NCBI GenBank assembly: GCA_021464415.1
Contig: CM038469.1
Location: forward strand, 10,952,501-11,016,500
Length of the DNA: 64,000 nucleotides
Origin: Lonicera japonica
Taxonomy: Eukaryota > Streptophyta > Magnoliopsida > Dipsacales > Caprifoliaceae
Direction of reading: 5' to 3'
The notes below the pieces were generated by a model, which was given only the letters and a program-made list of their open reading frames with translations, had not been told where the DNA came from and made no database searches. Both the position numbers and the translations under genes were made by a program. This document shows positions 12,274-23,830 of the stretch, piece after piece; the stretch's first letter is position 1, and each line of letters begins with the position of its first letter.

Positions 12274-13438
12274 TGTGAGAATCTGGACCCGCGACCCGAG
12301 AAGAAGAAAAGAGTCCTCGTTCTCGATTTTTATTTGAAAACGTATTTTATAGAGTCGCCAGTTTGTTTTACTAGAAAACAAACAAAAGATCATACGAAGG
12401 ATAATTCGAAAACGATCTATCTTTCATACGTTTAAAACTAGATATTTATATTGAAAATTTACTTTGCTAGGGTTCGGGAACTACGTTACGAATTGGGAAG
12501 GTGTTAGGCACCCAATTCGCCCTTTCGGTCTCTTAATGGATCATGTATCTAATTCCTATTTTAGGTATCTTGCAAGTAGTTTGAATAGTTTTCAGAATAG
12601 TCTTTTCCGGATAAATTTAGTTTAAAACAATATTTTAAAATCAGACTCGAGCTTTGCGAGCGCCTACGTATTCATTCGTAGAATGAAATCAGAGTCTCAT
12701 AGTTCCTTTCTTTTGGAAACTGTTTTTGTATTTTTATTTGTTTTGAAAACGTGTCAAAACGGATTTTAGTTTTCTTGTAAAATTTAGAAAGGATTTATTT
12801 TGAAAGCAATGAACTTCTTTGCAAGTTATCTAATTTTCTGAATTAAAAACAATATTTAAATGCAGTATTGAAATTAGTAGAGTGGCAGAAAGACGTACCT
12901 GATGTGCTTGAAGAAGAAATAAGAACCTTGCCTTGATTGTTCCTTTCTCTCTCTAGGACTTTCTCTCTCTAGAAGTTCTCTCTCTAAAACTCTCTCTCAG
13001 AATTTCTCTAAAATGATTCTCTAATAATTTTGATAGAGTTTCTATCTACTAAAAACACTATTGAGTGTTGATGTCCCCAAATGGGAGCCCAAGGGTCCTA
13101 TTTATAGCAAAAATCTCGCCAAAAACGCTCCAAAAGAGGCCAACCGCAAGGGGTAGCCGCAGGGCGTGCGGCTGGGGCGTGCGGCTAGGGCATGCGGCTA
13201 GGTGCCAACCGTACGGTTGGGAGCCAACCGTGCGGCTAGGGAAAGTACCAACCGTACGGTTGGGAGCCAACCGTGCAGTTGGGGGGGCGTGCGAAGTGGC
13301 AACAAAGGTTGTGGTATATTCCTAAAGCGCTCGAAAATCAGGATTTTTCCTAATGGCCTCTTGTATGCATGATTACTCAAGACTTAATGTGGAATGCTTG
13401 TTAGGTTCACACGAGAGTCGTGGATTGGGGTGTTCACA
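12274..13438 (-). mobile_element. Solo LTR, family R copy 1 (1165 bp)
   Basis: It begins TGTGAGAATC and ends GTTCACA, with inverted termini and flanking GATAC duplications. Two more copies occur in the window (46922-47991 and 60665-61839). On the minus strand a TATA box GCTATAAATAGG lies at about 13097-13108, followed by a CT/GA-rich leader, so the LTR is minus-oriented. A palindrome cluster lies upstream of that TATA box. No internal retrotransposon genes accompany it, as expected after LTR-LTR recombination. Confidence 0.92.
13140..13290. repeat. Palindrome cluster in family R LTR, copy 1
   Basis: Two perfect 16-bp palindromes CCAACCGTACGGTTGG lie at 13205-13220 and 13248-13263, 43 bp apart. 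Related half-sites (CCAACCGTGCGG, GTGCGGCTAGGG) repeat on both sides. The cluster starts about 100 bp upstream of the minus-strand TATA box. Copies 2 and 3 carry degraded versions. Confidence 0.88.
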
Positions 13439-14376
13439 GATACTTCACTTGTTTGACGAAATGACTGAAAAAAGATTGGAGTTGAGGAAGTTGCGCAAAA
13501 CTGTTGAAAGCAAAGATGTATTGGATGTCTGTCTCAATATTGCTCATGAGGATCCGGATGACATTGATCAAACTCACATGGAACACATGTTCTTGGTATG
13601 TATTATTACTTTTTCGTACTAGTCTGGTTTTGTATGTGAGATTGAGATGCTTATATTTCGTTGTCCTAAAGCGACTATATATAGTATAATTTTAAGTGGT
13701 GTTGGGTTGTGCTAACGCTTCCTCACTTGCAATTTTTAATATAATTTATGTTTTAATGTTAGTACAGGACTTATTTGCTGCGGGTACGGATTCAACTTCA
13801 AGCACGCTAGAATGGGCAATGGCAGAGCTACTACGCAACCCAGAGACAATGGTGAAAGCCAAAGCCGAGCTTAAGGAAGTCATTGGCAAAGGAAAAATAC
13901 TAGAAGAAGTTGATGTTACTAGCTTGCCTTATTTGGGTTATATCGTAAAAGAAACCTTAAGGATGCATCCCCCAGCCCCGTTAATTCCTCGCAAAGTTGA
14001 GACCGATATCGAGGCGTGTGGCTACATTGTCCCAAAGGGTGCACAAGTGCTAGTCAATGCTTGGACTATAGGCCGAGATCTAACCCTATGGGAGGATCCA
14101 TTATCATTTAAGCCTGAGAGGTTCTTGGGCTCGAAAATTGATGTTAAAGGCGAGGATTTTGAACTTATTCCGTTTGGTGCTGGTCGCAGAATTTGCCCAG
14201 GGTTGCCATTGGCAATAAGGATGGTGCCGGTGATGTTGGGGTCAATGATAAATTTGTTTGATTGGAAACTTGATGGTGGGATTGAACCAAAGGATTTGGA
14301 TATGGCAGAGAAGTTTGGGCTAACTTTACAAAAGGCTCGGCCTCTACGTGCTGTTCCTACTCTAGTAGTTGTGTAA
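13439..14376 (+). pseudogene. Cytochrome P450 (CYP76-like), part 3: end of exon 1, intron, exon 2
   Basis: After the GATAC duplication the P450 frame resumes with LFDEMTEKRLELRK and HMEHMFL. An intron follows at 13596-13767 (GT at 13596, TACAG at 13763-13767), in the position typical of this family, just before the I-helix. Exon 2 (13768-14376) is open to its stop and has all the hallmarks: oxygen-binding AAGTDST, ExxR as KETLR (13948-13962), FKPERF, and the heme loop FGAGRRICPG with the axial Cys codon at 14194-14196. Exon 2 alone looks functional, but the locus cannot encode an enzyme because exon 1 is broken. CYP76 enzymes typically oxidise terpenoids and other specialised metabolites; the substrate here cannot be told. 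Confidence 0.92.
13596..13767 (+). other. P450 intron (172 bp)
   Basis: GT-AG boundaries are preceded by codons for MFL and followed by DLFAAGTD. The intron is AT-rich with a pyrimidine-poor acceptor ending GTACAG. Confidence 0.8.
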
Positions 14377-14989
14377 TATTGATGTCGAGTAATTATGTTA
14401 ATTAAGCAACTATTTGATTAAATGTTGTAAACTAAGTAATTCAGTATTACATGCATTTATAGGTGAGTGAAGTTTGTATAAAATAGTGTTTTAACGATAT
14501 GTTGGTCCGCGCACTGAAGTAAGAGTTGTCAGTTAACGTTGAGCTGAAGGAGACGAAGATTGAACTTGTTAATGGTTGATAAGCTGCTTTAAATCATTTT
14601 GCGCATACTCGCTTGTCCCTTAATTAAGAGAAAGTAAATGGAGTAAGTGGTTGTAATTTCAATAAATTAATTTAAAATGAAAAATTTAATTATGTACTCG
14701 ATCATCTTTGACAATTATTTTTGGATTCCTCCCCATTGTTCTTAAAATAGATTACATGCTCATGCGGTTCGTTCTTGCCGTATGTTTGAAGGCGTGCATA
14801 TAAAACAAAGATTGAAATAGTAGAGGTAGTGTCACCAAAAAAAAGAAATAGTAGAGGTAGTTGTGAGCGTATGACAATGATATGGAGATTGAGAAAGTGA
14901 AATAAATTACATACACACATTAGTCTTGTGGCACATTTTACAAATGTGTGATGTGATATTTATTAACTACTCAAATTTTAGACATAAGA
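14377..14989. other. 3' flank of P450, no gene seen
   Basis: AT-rich DNA following the P450 stop. It probably includes the old 3' UTR. No coding or transposon signature is recognised before the viral RT fragment. Confidence 0.4.
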
Positions 14990-15250
14990 TGGTATATAGT
15001 AATTTTTGGCAAATAAAAATGAGTAGAGATTCTATAGAATGGACAACTTTTACTTGCTTTGAAGGACATTTTGAATGGTTAGTAATGCCCTTTGAATTAA
15101 AGAATGCACCATAATTATTTCAACACAAAATGAATAAAATATTTAAAAAATACTCTGATTTTTGTATTGTTTATATTGATGATAATAAAGTAGAACATAA
15201 AAAACATCTAGAAATAATATTTAATGAGTTTATAAAACAAGGATTAATAA
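14990..15250 (+). pseudogene. Endogenous pararetrovirus, part 1: reverse transcriptase core
   Basis: The translation reads FWQIKM, EWTTFTCFEGHFEWLVMPF, LKNAP, a stop where the family has Gln, then FCIVYIDDN and HKKHLEIIFNEF. This is the palm of a Caulimoviridae RT, with YIDD kept at about 15172-15183. The EGHFEWLVMPF block separates it from Ty3 elements. It begins partway into RT; movement protein, coat and protease are not seen upstream. The frame halts at 15250 at an insertion and resumes at 28704. It is an old broken copy in the plant genome. The genus is uncertain. Confidence 0.85.
15244..15250. repeat. Target site duplication TTAATAA (left)
   Basis: The same seven bases occur at 28697-28703. 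The viral RT frame reads on without a break when the intervening element and one copy are ignored, which supports a true duplication. The length is 7 bp as seen; an original 8 or 9 bp cannot be excluded. Confidence 0.75.
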
Positions 15251-15461
15251 GAGGGAAAATAACCCATAAATACACTTTCAGCCCACCTTTACCTATTAAC
15301 TCTTAACATGCTAAAATTTGACCACCAACTATAAGAGATTGCCCCTTCTTTTTCTCATTAATACAATTTCAAAATATCATTCTTATTTTACCTTCCTATT
15401 TATTCATAGGTAAAAAGTATCTTAATTTGAAATTCCTGTTGTGATGTTTTATATGCTCACA

Positions 15462-17035
15462 TGTAACACCCCGCATCTCTCTATTTGTCGGAATCGCGAT
15501 ACAAGTCGCGCGTAAGGCGGAAGTATACTTCGGATAACCATATTTTGCTTCGAAAGGATCTGTGTAACACCTGGTGTTTATGTTAATGTATTGGGAGTTA
15601 CTTTGTTTGCTTTGTGCGAGAAAGCATGGTAAATAGTGAAAATGTATGAAAAAGTTTGATTATTCCCCTGTTGAAACTGATTTCGTCGACTAAACTTGCA
15701 AAATTCACCAAAAAATTATTTTAACTCCTTTTTGAGTGAATCCAAAATCATATGTTATATTTTGAGCTAAATTTTGACATAAATTTTTTATCCACAATAA
15801 GAGCGTTTTGTAGAAAAACAGGCACCTGTTGAAATGCGAGCCCCAGACAATTTTTCCAGTTTTCTCTCGCAGTTGGACAGCCGTCTGTTTTTGTAAAACA
15901 GGTGAAAAACAAGCATCTGTTAGACAAATAGGCACATGTTGCAATGTCGGTTTGAAAGTTTAAAAAGGCTTTCTAGAGCTTTCTTGGAACATTTTTCAAA
16001 AAACGAAATTTGAGCTTTGAGAGCTCATTTCTCCTCTATATTTCTCTCTCCAGAATTTATCAAAAACTACGTTCTGGATTCTGATTCGACCTTAAAGAAA
16101 CTTGTCCTACGCGTTGAGGGGATCAAGGTGAGCTAGGAATTTCAAGATTTAATCGGACGAGTTTTGGAATATCAACTTTCTCTCTCTTCTTTCAGTTTAT
16201 AATTTCGAGGTAGGGTTCTCTTGCCTTCAAAACTTGATAAAATGCTTTCCTAGCTTAATAATTGTTGTATTTGACTTATGTTGGTTCGAAAACTCATGAG
16301 CAATGAAATATATGGTGTTTGATGATTTCTATAGTTATATTTACACGATTTAAGGCAAACTATGCCATACACACTTGTTGTAAACTGCTATTGGAATCAT
16401 ATACGGCATCTATTCATGGTGCGGGTGTTATTTGTTGGAAAAATGGAATTATTGATAGTTTATATGCACCAAGGGATATGGAATGGGATTGATTTGAGTG
16501 AATATGGCATAGATTGCTTGGTATATGCATGAAATTATATGTTTGCATGCCATACACATTATCACTGTGTCAACCAAACACTCAGAGGATTCTCGGCATA
16601 TGTGGATTATTCCTATGGCCCGACGTATGGGGCGTATATCTCATATTGATGATGATGATGATGATGAAAGCTCATTATAATCATGATATCATTTTGGATG
16701 TGATATGATCCTAATATGAATCCTCATATGATTCTACTGTGGCACTTCGATTATGAAGGGATGATGTATTGGTTGGTGCCTATCAGTATGGAAAATAAGT
16801 GGGGCCTAGTGCCCTTGGTTTGAAAATTCCTAAACCTTCGGAGGGCAGCAACGAGTCGGCTGTCTAGAGCCAGCGGTGTGTAGCCCAAAAATCTAACTAA
16901 CGGTAAAGCACTGATGATTCTATTACAATGATAGTATTGGCGGACTTGTGGTCCAAATTGATTATGGTCTGTTGATATTCTTTGGGGCCGATGGGCCAAC
17001 TTATGACCATTATCATGTTCCTAATATTCATACCC
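15462..17035 (+). mobile_element. LTR fragment related to gypsy element G, plus orientation
   Basis: It opens TGTAACACCCCGCATCTC, the classic start of many plant Ty3/gypsy LTRs. Near 16790-16880 it carries segments (GTGCCCTTGG, GGGGCCTAGTG) that resemble, inverted, the CCAAGGGCACCGGGCCCTG region of the gypsy G LTRs at 18893 and 25890. No matching end or target duplication is found, so it is truncated; the right limit is approximate. A (GAT)n run lies at about 16648-16666. Confidence 0.6.
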
Positions 17036-18375
17036 AACAAACCCTACTCTCTGTCTTGCACTAATTTGGTCTCTCGACTCTATTAGATGCGAAAAATAAA
17101 TTCAATTAAGCCCCATTAAATTTTAAAATTCAATTATTAATTCTTCCACAACTAAACATATGTATAAAATCAAAACACACCTTATATCCACTCTAAACAA
17201 ATCATAAGGTGAATCCAACAAAAAATAATGAGAATCAAACTTTATTTTTATCAATTAAAATAGGCATTCAATATGAAGAATTGTATTTAACATTAAATCA
17301 TTAAATTAGTAGAGTCAATTGGTATGAATACGTGCAAAGGAATCAATCAAATATACTCATCCTCAATCCTAGAAAATAATCTAACATAGCATGCTTGTAA
17401 TTGAAACACAATAAATAATTAAAGAATGCATCAAAAGATAAATAGAATACTTACCTTGGTACGCACAAATTAATTGAAGAATAATAATTTTAAATTAATG
17501 ACATAAGATAATCAATCAAAAGCTATAGTGCATGGTTATCGAAGAAGAAGAAGAAAACAAAAAAAAATTCAAAGTCTTTTGTGTGATTCTTCCTCCTACG
17601 GCTGCTCTCCCTCTCTTTTATAATTGATTGGTTGCTCCCATGGGTATCAATTGGATGAGTTTGATGGCTTTGAGTTAATTGATTTGGGCTTTGAGCCCAC
17701 ATATGGCTTGGTCTTGGAGATGAATTAATGGGCAAAAGCCAACAGCACTCTTTAAATTCTTAGTGGGCTTGGCCCATTATTTATAAAAAATTCCATCTTG
17801 ATTAAATTACACGTTCACGTTGGAATTAATTTATTTGGTGCATTGATCTTATTTCAGCCATAACTTTGCGCTCTAAAATCTAATTAATGCAAGGTTTTCG
17901 CCCACGCGTAGCTGACTCAAAGATCTAGAACTTTTATCTAGCGTTTTCTTCAAATTCGCATAGATTAGTACCATAATTTTCTTGAACACAGACGTTGTAC
18001 ACAACCAATATTTTCTTTATTCAAAAACTTCTCCAAATACCTGTAAAGCTCCAAAAACACAACAAATGTAATAATATATGCTTTCCAAAGTACATATTAA
18101 TGGACTACAATGTACCAATTTCTTGGCACATCAATGCCATTCTTCAGCGAATTTTGAAACATGAGCAAGATAAAGGTGTTGTTCACGATCATCTCCATTA
18201 ATTTTCACAAATTTTCATTCTTCATAAACTTCCATTCTCCATCGCCGTGGTTAACGCCGATATTCCTTGCACCGGCGATACTGGTGGAGAAGAGAGAGCA
18301 AGTGGAGGAAAGAGAGATAGAAAGTGGAGATTTGGTAATGGGAAATGAGAGGGGAGGTTTTAGAGAGAAAAAGTG
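17036..18375. other. Unassigned interior, left of gypsy element G
   Basis: No gene is seen. The stretch at 17820-17960 (CATAACTTTGCGCTC..., CCCACGCGTAGCTGAC) has the look of noncoding plant LTR DNA but no ends could be found. At 18190-18375 the sequence matches 28310-28450 (CCATTCTCCAT, TGGTGGAG, GAGAGA-rich), an internal duplication of the host element. Confidence 0.4.
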
Positions 18376-20478
18376 TGTAACACCCCCATCTTAATCTATA
18401 GGATAACACCTGTAATTAACACCTGTAGCGTTACTAACCCATCTTAGTAAGACTAAGATAGGTATATAATGAAAGGAAACAAACAAGCAACGACATGCAT
18501 ATCAAGGGTGCTAAGCAGGGGTACTTAAACATATCATAACATTCAAGCATGCATCATATATTTATACCCAAACCATATGAATTCTCAAAGTATATAACTC
18601 CTCGGGCTAGCCTTGGCTTCCCGAAAAAAAAAAACATATATACACCAAAAATGAATTGTATCAGAGTTTCTATTTCGTCCCTATTCCCGTCGCTTCTCTG
18701 TCCTCATGGGACTCATGCGTACCTGTAAGGATTTAAAGAAAATAGAGGTGAGTTAATTGCTCAGTAGGGGCGAAGGACATATGTTCAAAAACAGGTTTAT
18801 AAACATATATTTCAAACCTCGTGTAATTCGATAATATCAACAAGAACCATGTTCATCAATTTACTCCCCCAGGGGTTTATGGCTTTTCAACCCAAGGGCA
18901 CCGGGCCCTGCCTATTTTTCCCATCTTGGCAAGCACTATTCAATGGATACAAGATATCCATTTTCGAGGAATACAAGCTCCTCGAACCAAAATAAGAAGA
19001 TATAAGCCTTTCATGTGATAGCCAGTTGAGTCACAAGCCACAATTGCGTTCAAGAACTTGCTATAAAATCTCCGGGCCTCCAGTTGACACACCATGGATG
19101 TAGATTATGCAATCATGCCATTAAATATGCCGTTGAAGCAATTTATGCCAAACACCCTTCAACAAATCTCAACATATTTTCCATGATGTATATCTATCAA
19201 CAACAATTTGATTCCACCAACTCTTAATATTCACACAATCATGGAATATGTGGAATGATTTCAATATTTCATATATCTCAGGTGTACATGGCATATATTG
19301 CTTCAAACCATACTCTGAAAACTTTATTAGTTACGAAACAACAAAAGAATATCTCATATAACTCAAGCAATGCTTTATATCAAGTGTAAGTGACATATCT
19401 TTCCTCAAATCGTATATTCATAACTTCATAAATCAAAAGGCACCATAATTATACTTGTAATTAAATTCTCAAGCAAGTGTAAGTCAAACACTAAAAATTT
19501 TTAAAGAGTAAAACCATAATTAACAAGTTTGGAAGCAAGAAACCCCTACCTCGAGTTATCAACAAGAAAGAAGAAGAAAAGGCGAAGGTTCACGCTTTAT
19601 CTGAAGAAATCCCAGCGAGGAAGACGATGAATAGTGGCCAGGAGGATGATTCGGAGGATTTGAAGCTTTTATATCGGATTAATGTTGAAAAATGAGTAAG
19701 AACCCTTCAAAGAACACCTTATATCTCTCTCTAGAGCCCTCAAATTGATAGGAGTGAGTTTGGGTCGCGTTTTTGTGTTTTATGGTGATAAATGGTGAGA
19801 AAATGGGATTAAAACTCTAGAAAATTCGACACCCAGGGCTCCAAGATCGATCTTGGACCTCCCAAGATCAATCTTGGGAGCTCTCAGGCAAAGATCATGA
19901 CACACAGGGCTCCAAGATCGATCTTGGACTTCCCAAGATCGATCCTGGGAGCTCTCAGCCAAAGCTGATTTCACAGCATTGACCACTGTTGATATTTTGG
20001 TCATAACTTCTTGTTCGAAACTCGGATTGAGGAGATCTTTACGTCCACGGAAAGATAATTCAAAGATCTACAACTTCCTAAGAGGAAGTTTCTCCAAATT
20101 ATGTATAGATCATTCCCAAAAATTCGACAAAGACAGCACTCTGCCGAAACGTTACCGAATGATCAGAATTTAACGATGGGCCTAGTTTGCGCCCTGTTTT
20201 GACCCATAAAGAGTGTGAATTAGCTTTCGGTCAAAACTTGAAAGTTGTAGAATGGTATAAATACTAGGTAATATGTAAACGGAATCTTAATCGGATAAGT
20301 ATCGAAAAAATTATGATAGCTCAAATTTAGCCATAATTCATAAATCGCAAAGAACCAAAACTTCCTATTTACCAACCGAAATTGATTCGGACCACCCAAA
20401 TCACCAAACCATCATTCACATGTGTATAAAGGAGAAAATACAACATAATTAATATTAATATAAATACAGGATGTTACA
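18376..20478 (-). mobile_element. 3' LTR of gypsy element G (2103 bp)
   Basis: It starts TGTAACACCCCC and ends GGATGTTACA. It is 261 bp shorter than the other LTR, mainly because a segment present at about 25585-25865 is missing at 18862, where the text jumps into the CCCAGGGGTTTA block. A minus-strand TATA box GATATAAAAGC lies at 19665-19675. A polypurine tract (AGTGGGAGAGAT on the minus strand) follows at 20479-20490. Confidence 0.92.
19841..19950. repeat. Palindrome cluster in gypsy G 3' LTR
   Basis: Perfect 16-bp palindromes CCAAGATCGATCTTGG lie at 19841-19856 and 19912-19927, 71 bp apart. Each is followed by a near-perfect partner (CCCAAGATCAATCTTGGG near 19861 and CCCAAGATCGATCCTGGG near 19932). 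They lie about 165-280 bp upstream of the LTR's TATA box on the coding strand. In the other LTR (26840-26935) the corresponding cores read ATTGAT. Confidence 0.9.
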
Positions 20479-20527
20479 ATCTCTCCCACTAAATAAAATT
20501 TCGTCCTCGAAATTTATATATTACATA

Positions 20528-21900
20528 TTAATCAAACAATTCGGGATACTTGCTACGAATTTCTGTTTCTAACTCCCACGTTGCCTCCTCGGCTCCGTGA
20601 TGCAACCATAAGACTTTTACCAACAGGATGAATTTGTTTGGTAGCACTTGATCTCGGTGGTCTAGAATCTGTATCGGACGAGTTTCGTATATTCCATCAT
20701 TTAACACCTCAAGCTTTTCCCATTGACCAATATAGGAAGGATCATGAATGTACCGGTGTAGCATCGATACAGGGAAGACATTGTGAACATTAGACAGTTG
20801 TGGCGGCAAAGCTAGTCGATATGAAACATTCCCGATACGTTCGAAAATCTCAAAAGGCCCAATGTATCGGGGATATAGCTTCCCTTTACTACCGAACCGC
20901 GTAACACCAAAACGAGGGTTGGTTTTCAAGAACACATGGTTACTAACTTCAAATTGTAGCGGACGATAGTGCCTATCGGCAAAACTTTGTTGCCAACTCT
21001 GAGCGGTAAGAAGATGTTGTCGAATGGTTTTAATCTTTTAGGTAGTTTGTTCTACCAATTTCGAACCTAACTGAGTTCTTTCCCCAACTTTATACCAGCA
21101 TACCGGGGATCTGCACAGACGACCATAAAGGGCTTCATAAGGCGCCATGCCTATACTAGCCTGGAAGCTATTATTATATGCAAACTCGACTAATGGCAAA
21201 TGTTCTATCCAGTTTCCTCGAAAGTCGAGGACACATGCTCTCAGCATATCCTTAAGTATTTTGATAACTTGCTCGAATTGTCCATCAGTCTGTGGATGGA
21301 ACGCCGTACTGAAGTTTAGTTGAGTCCCCAAAGCCCTTTGAAGACTCTCCTAAAACCGAGAAGTAAAGTATGGATCTCGATCCGACACAATGGTTAATGG
21401 AACCCCATGGAGCTTGACTATCTCCCGAACATAGAGTTTTCCCAAACTCTCTATATTTTGGTTGTTCCGGATGGGAAGGAAGTGAGTGGATTTCGTCAAT
21501 CTATCGATAACCACCTAAATAGTATCTTGACCCCCTAATGCCTTCGGTAATTCCGAAACAAAATCCATGGTGACATGTTCCCATTTTCATTCGGGAATGG
21601 GTAATGGTTGGAGTTTTCCTGCGGGCCTTTGGTGCTCGGCCTTTACTAGTTGGCATGTCATACACTTACTTACAAAATTCGCGACATCATTCCTCATGCC
21701 GTTCCACCAAAAGTTTCGACACAAGTCCTGGTACATCTTTGTACCACCGGGATGGATAGAAAATTTAGAATGGTGTGCTTGACTTAGAATTTCATTTCTA
21801 AGTTTTGGATCATTCAGTATTACTAGTCTATCCCGGACTCGAATCCCACCATCAGTCCTAAGTTTATACTCACCGTATTCGGCTTCCGTAGCCAAATAAT
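20528..21900 (-). pseudogene. Gypsy G integrase with chromodomain-like tail
   Basis: Read on the minus strand: the H-H-C-C zinc module (H-x-S-K-F-S-I-H-P-G-G...CMTCQ) lies at about 21650-21800; the catalytic core has its first and second Asp regions at 21340-21580 and FHPQTDGQFEQVIKILKDML near 21230-21300; the C-terminal GPFEIFERIGNVSYRLALPP, FPVSMLHRY and a chromodomain-like EEATWELE end at about 20540. Single stops break it near 21586, 21509 and 21349, and another lies near 21037. The frame is otherwise kept, so the element is a fairly recent loss. Confidence 0.9.
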
Positions 21901-21910
21901 CACGTATTAC

Positions 21911-22930
21911 TCAGAATGCTTCATCTACCCGTTGAGCATTTATCACGCGTTGCTGGATTGCCGGTTGGACACTCATATTATACAAATAGGCTCGGTTTTC
22001 ATCACGATTTACCATGAGGTTGTATCGTTGTAATTCCTCCCTGAATCTCCATTCCCGACACCTCAACGCTGCTAAGGACCCCTGTGATTTTCGGCTTAAG
22101 GCATCGGCTACCACATTAGCCTCTACCCACCGACGTTGTCTAAGGTTCAGATCTTTTTGGGTGAAGATGTACTTTAGGCTCTTATGATCTGAGTAGACTT
22201 CGAATCTCTCGCCATACAAATAATGGTGCCAAATCTTAAAAGCAAAGACAACCGCTGCTAACTCAAGATCGTGAGTAGGATAGTTTTTCTCATGTTGCTT
22301 GAGTTGTCGAGAAGCATAAGCCACAACATGCTACTCCTGCATTAGAACACTACCCAAACCAAGCCTAGACGCATCAGAGTAGATCGTATAACCCTTTCCC
22401 CGCTCGGGTAAAACAAGAACTGGAGCCGAAGTAAGCCTATCTTTCAGCGCCAAGAAGGCTTTTTCACATGACTCATCCCAAATGAACTGGATGCCCTTAT
22501 GAGTTAGGCGTGTCAATGGTAAAGCTATGCAGGAGAAATCTTTGACAAACCGACGATAATACCCCGCCAAACCCAAGAAACTTCTAACCTCGGTGACATT
22601 TCTAGGTCTCTCCCACTTTAGGACTGCTTCTACCTTACCCGGATCCACTGAAATACCCTTCCTTGAGATGACATGTCCCAAGAATTTGACTTTTGACATC
22701 CAGAAGTCACATTTGCTAAGTTTGGCGTACAACTTATGATCTCGAAGAACTTGAAGAGCTAAGCGAAGATGATTCTCATGCTCTTCATCTGACTTGGAAT
22801 AGATAAGAATATCATCTATGAAATTTACCACGAACTGATCAAGATACGAATGATATAAGCAATTCATTAGGTCCATGAATGCAGCTGGCGCATTCATCAA
22901 CCCGAATGGCATTACTAAGAACTCATAATG
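21911..22930 (-). pseudogene. Gypsy G RT (3' half) and RNase H
   Basis: It contains [17 protein letters not shown], the polymerase motif FIDDILIYS (about 22800-22825; the first residue F replaces Y or V), [10 protein letters not shown], and RNase H motifs [24 protein letters not shown] and [18 protein letters not shown] stop interrupts at about 22328-22330 between the two domains. Near 22130 the sequence jumps from RRWVE to [10 protein letters not shown], skipping roughly two dozen residues of the usual RNase H end, so RNase H has an in-frame deletion. Confidence 0.9.
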
Positions 22931-22933
22931 CCC

Positions 22934-23830
22934 ATATCAAGTATGAAAGGCTGTCTTTGGAATATCTTTTTCACAGACTAGCATTTGATGATAACCCGAC
23001 CGAAGATCAATCTTAAAAAACCTAACGGCACCTTGCAACTGATCGAACAAATCATCAATTCGCGGTAACGGATACTTATTCTTAATAGTGACTCGATTCA
23101 ACTGACGATAATCTATACATAATCGCAAAGACCCATCTTGCTTCTTAACAAATAGTACGGGTGCACCCCATGGAGACACACTAGGTCTGATAAACCCTTT
23201 CCGTAATAATTCGTCAACTTGAATCTTCAGCTCCTTTAGTTCAGCAGGAGCCATACGATACGGGGCTAAAGATATTGGTGCGGTACCCAGAACGATGTCA
23301 ATAGATAAGTCCACCTCCCGATGTGGGGGTAGACTAGGAAGATCATCACGAAATACATCACGAAATTCCCTAACCACAGGAAGATCAAAGGGACAAGAAC
23401 TACCATCATCTTGTGCTATGATACTAGCCAACCACCCAAAGTAACTTCGTTGTTCTTTGGGTTTCAGAAATGCACACGGAACAAATGACTCGGGTTCACA
23501 CCGAAAGGTCAAAACTTCACTATTTGATAGCGGAATCGATACCCGACGTCTAGAGCAATCAATTACCACATGGAAAGTGACTAACCAATCCATACCCAGT
23601 ATAAGATCATAATCTCCCGTATCAAGGACAATAAGATCAAACTCTACCGAGGACTCCCCAAAGCTCAAGGAGCAGTTTCTACAAACAGATCCCAACCAAA
23701 TTCTATTTCCCGTGGGTGTACCAACCTATAAGGGTATATTCAATAATTCAACACATAATCCCAATCTATCAACCAACACACGTGAAATAAAGGAATGGGA
23801 GGTACTAGTATCAAATAGAACTTTAACCTA
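22934..23830 (-). pseudogene. Gypsy G aspartic protease and RT (5' half)
   Basis: The protease active site reads LFDTSTSHSFIS at about 23790-23825 (Asp-Thr-Ser in place of the common Asp-Ser-Gly). It is followed by LILGMDWL, then RT starting with [41 protein letters not shown] and [15 protein letters not shown] at about 22934-22936 separates it from the second half of RT; it fits a C-to-T change in a CGA arginine codon. A stop near 23826 separates it from gag. Confidence 0.9.

Noticed and set aside
13058..13380. Overlapping ORFs on both strands around the palindromes
   Set aside because: Palindromic GC-rich repeats remove stops in all frames; the translations are repetitive (NRTVG, PTVRLG) and lie in the LTR.
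16751..16999. 82-codon minus-strand ORF in the 15462 LTR fragment
   Set aside because: Falls in sequence related to the gypsy G LTR; composition and position suggest chance.
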